From NCBI GenBank assembly GCA_017482685.1, contig JAFUMP010000002.1:1-58345 (forward strand): a DNA stretch of 58,345 nucleotides, read 5' to 3'. The DNA is from a bacterium. GTDB taxonomy: Bacteria > Cyanobacteriota > Vampirovibrionia > Gastranaerophilales > Gastranaerophilaceae. The notes under the pieces are model-generated. The model was not told the origin of the DNA, did no database searches, and saw nothing but the letters and a program-made list of their open reading frames with translations. This document shows positions 57,977 through 58,345 of this stretch, piece after piece. The position numbers and the translations under genes were made by a program. Numbering within the stretch: the stretch's first letter is position 1; every line of letters starts with the position of its first letter.

Positions 57977-57982
57977 AATAAT
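57977..57982 (+). promoter_or_regulatory. -10-like box of the MlaD-like gene (leaderless)
   Basis: AATAAT, 6 nt, then ATG at 57989. There is no ribosome binding site. A weak -35 (TTTAGA) is 17 bp upstream. Confidence 0.35.
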
Positions 57983-57988
57983 TTTTCT

Positions 57989-58345
57989 ATGTTAAAAAAA
58001 TATTTAATTCCAGCAATATTAGTAATAATTTTTCTATTTTATCTTTTTTATATTCTTGGCACAACAAAAATAAAAATACATTTTAACGACCTGGAACCAT
58101 TAAAAGGACACTTACCTGTTTATTATAACGGATTTAAAATAGGACACACTACTAGCATTTACCCAAGTAGTGATTACAAATCAACAATTGTTGACATAAG
58201 AATTTTATTAAAAAAATTAAAACTCCCAGCTAATACAACTGCTGTATTAAGACGAAAAGAAAAAAAAGATTATATTGAACTCGAATATCCAGATGCGCCA
58301 TATCTTCAAAATTTACGAAATAATGACATGATAGAAGGACATTTA
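57989..58345 (+). CDS. MlaD/MCE-like protein, 5' part (window ends)
   Basis: The open frame runs to the window end, 119 residues. It has an N-terminal membrane helix (YLIPAILVIIFLFYLFYIL) followed by an MCE-like beta domain beginning KIKIHFNDLEPLKGHLPVYYNGFKIGHT, the usual anchored architecture of lipid-trafficking MlaD/PqiB family proteins. The ABC genes before it are of the MacB type rather than Mla type, so they need not be partners. Confidence 0.7.
   Translation, partial: MLKKYLIPAILVIIFLFYLFYILGTTKIKIHFNDLEPLKGHLPVYYNGFKIGHTTSIYPSSDYKSTIVDIRILLKKLKLPANTTAVLRRKEKKDYIELEYPDAPYLQNLRNNDMIEGHL

Overview
ORGANISM. The window is AT-rich DNA with bacterial gene density. It has a flagellin, the SMC-ScpA-ScpB condensin, PilT, small lineage-style proteins (such as the 331 aa protein at 52849 and the EF-hand-like proteins at 42477 and 46543) and a MlaD-like gene. 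This combination best fits a gut-associated non-photosynthetic cyanobacterial relative (Melainabacteria/Vampirovibrionia, Gastranaerophilales-like). That is an inference from protein style, not a marker-gene result.

LAYOUT. (1) 1-18.4 kb is mostly core: metX; a metzincin-TPR protein linked to scpB-scpA; smc; a small S24-repressor cassette with divergent operators; a lone flagellin with a sigma-28 promoter; rubrerythrin; a DUF4127 protein; pilT; gltD; a pair of 28-bp inverted repeats; a repeat-containing protein; and wecB. (2) 18.77-46.48 kb is a genomic island of about 27.6 kb. Its left end is an intact tRNA-Asp(GTC). Its right end is an exact 22-bp copy of the tRNA 3' end, followed by a terminator that is probably the original tRNA terminator. 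(3) 46.5-58.3 kb returns to core-like genes: a HigBA toxin-antitoxin, an iron alcohol dehydrogenase, HU, a phosphodiester glycosidase, a membrane-anchored AAA protein, aspS, a MacB-type ABC pair and a truncated MlaD-like gene.

ISLAND CARGO. The island starts with a Mu-like transposition module: DDE transposase, AAA ATPase, a recombinase core-binding domain without a catalytic half, and a DUF1804-like HTH protein. It then carries a dense set of defence genes: a Hachiman-type HamA/HamB pair; a TIR-like (DUF1863/ThsB-like) gene with a three-helix membrane partner; a PAPS-reductase-like gene; a stand-alone DpnI-type methyl-directed endonuclease; a 1102 aa DUF4365-SF1 helicase fusion; and a single-chain nuclease-methylase-specificity protein next to a DUF4917 (SIR2-like) gene. 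A catalytic-domain-only tyrosine recombinase follows. Interspersed are metabolic and repair genes (ogt, mmcQ-like, bcp, CoA-disulfide-reductase-like, type-4 UDG) and small acidic minus-strand genes.

REGULATION. Three patterns stand out. About ten genes lack a Shine-Dalgarno sequence and have a -10 box exactly 6-8 nt before ATG, which suggests leaderless mRNAs. Four island genes share an unusual promoter-like pattern (a TTKAYT-like element, 17 bp, then GATnnATGTY). TTTAAA arrays with exact 11-bp periodicity flank bcp. The most promising candidates for undescribed systems are the TIR/membrane pair, the DUF4365-helicase fusion, and the RM + DUF4917 pair.
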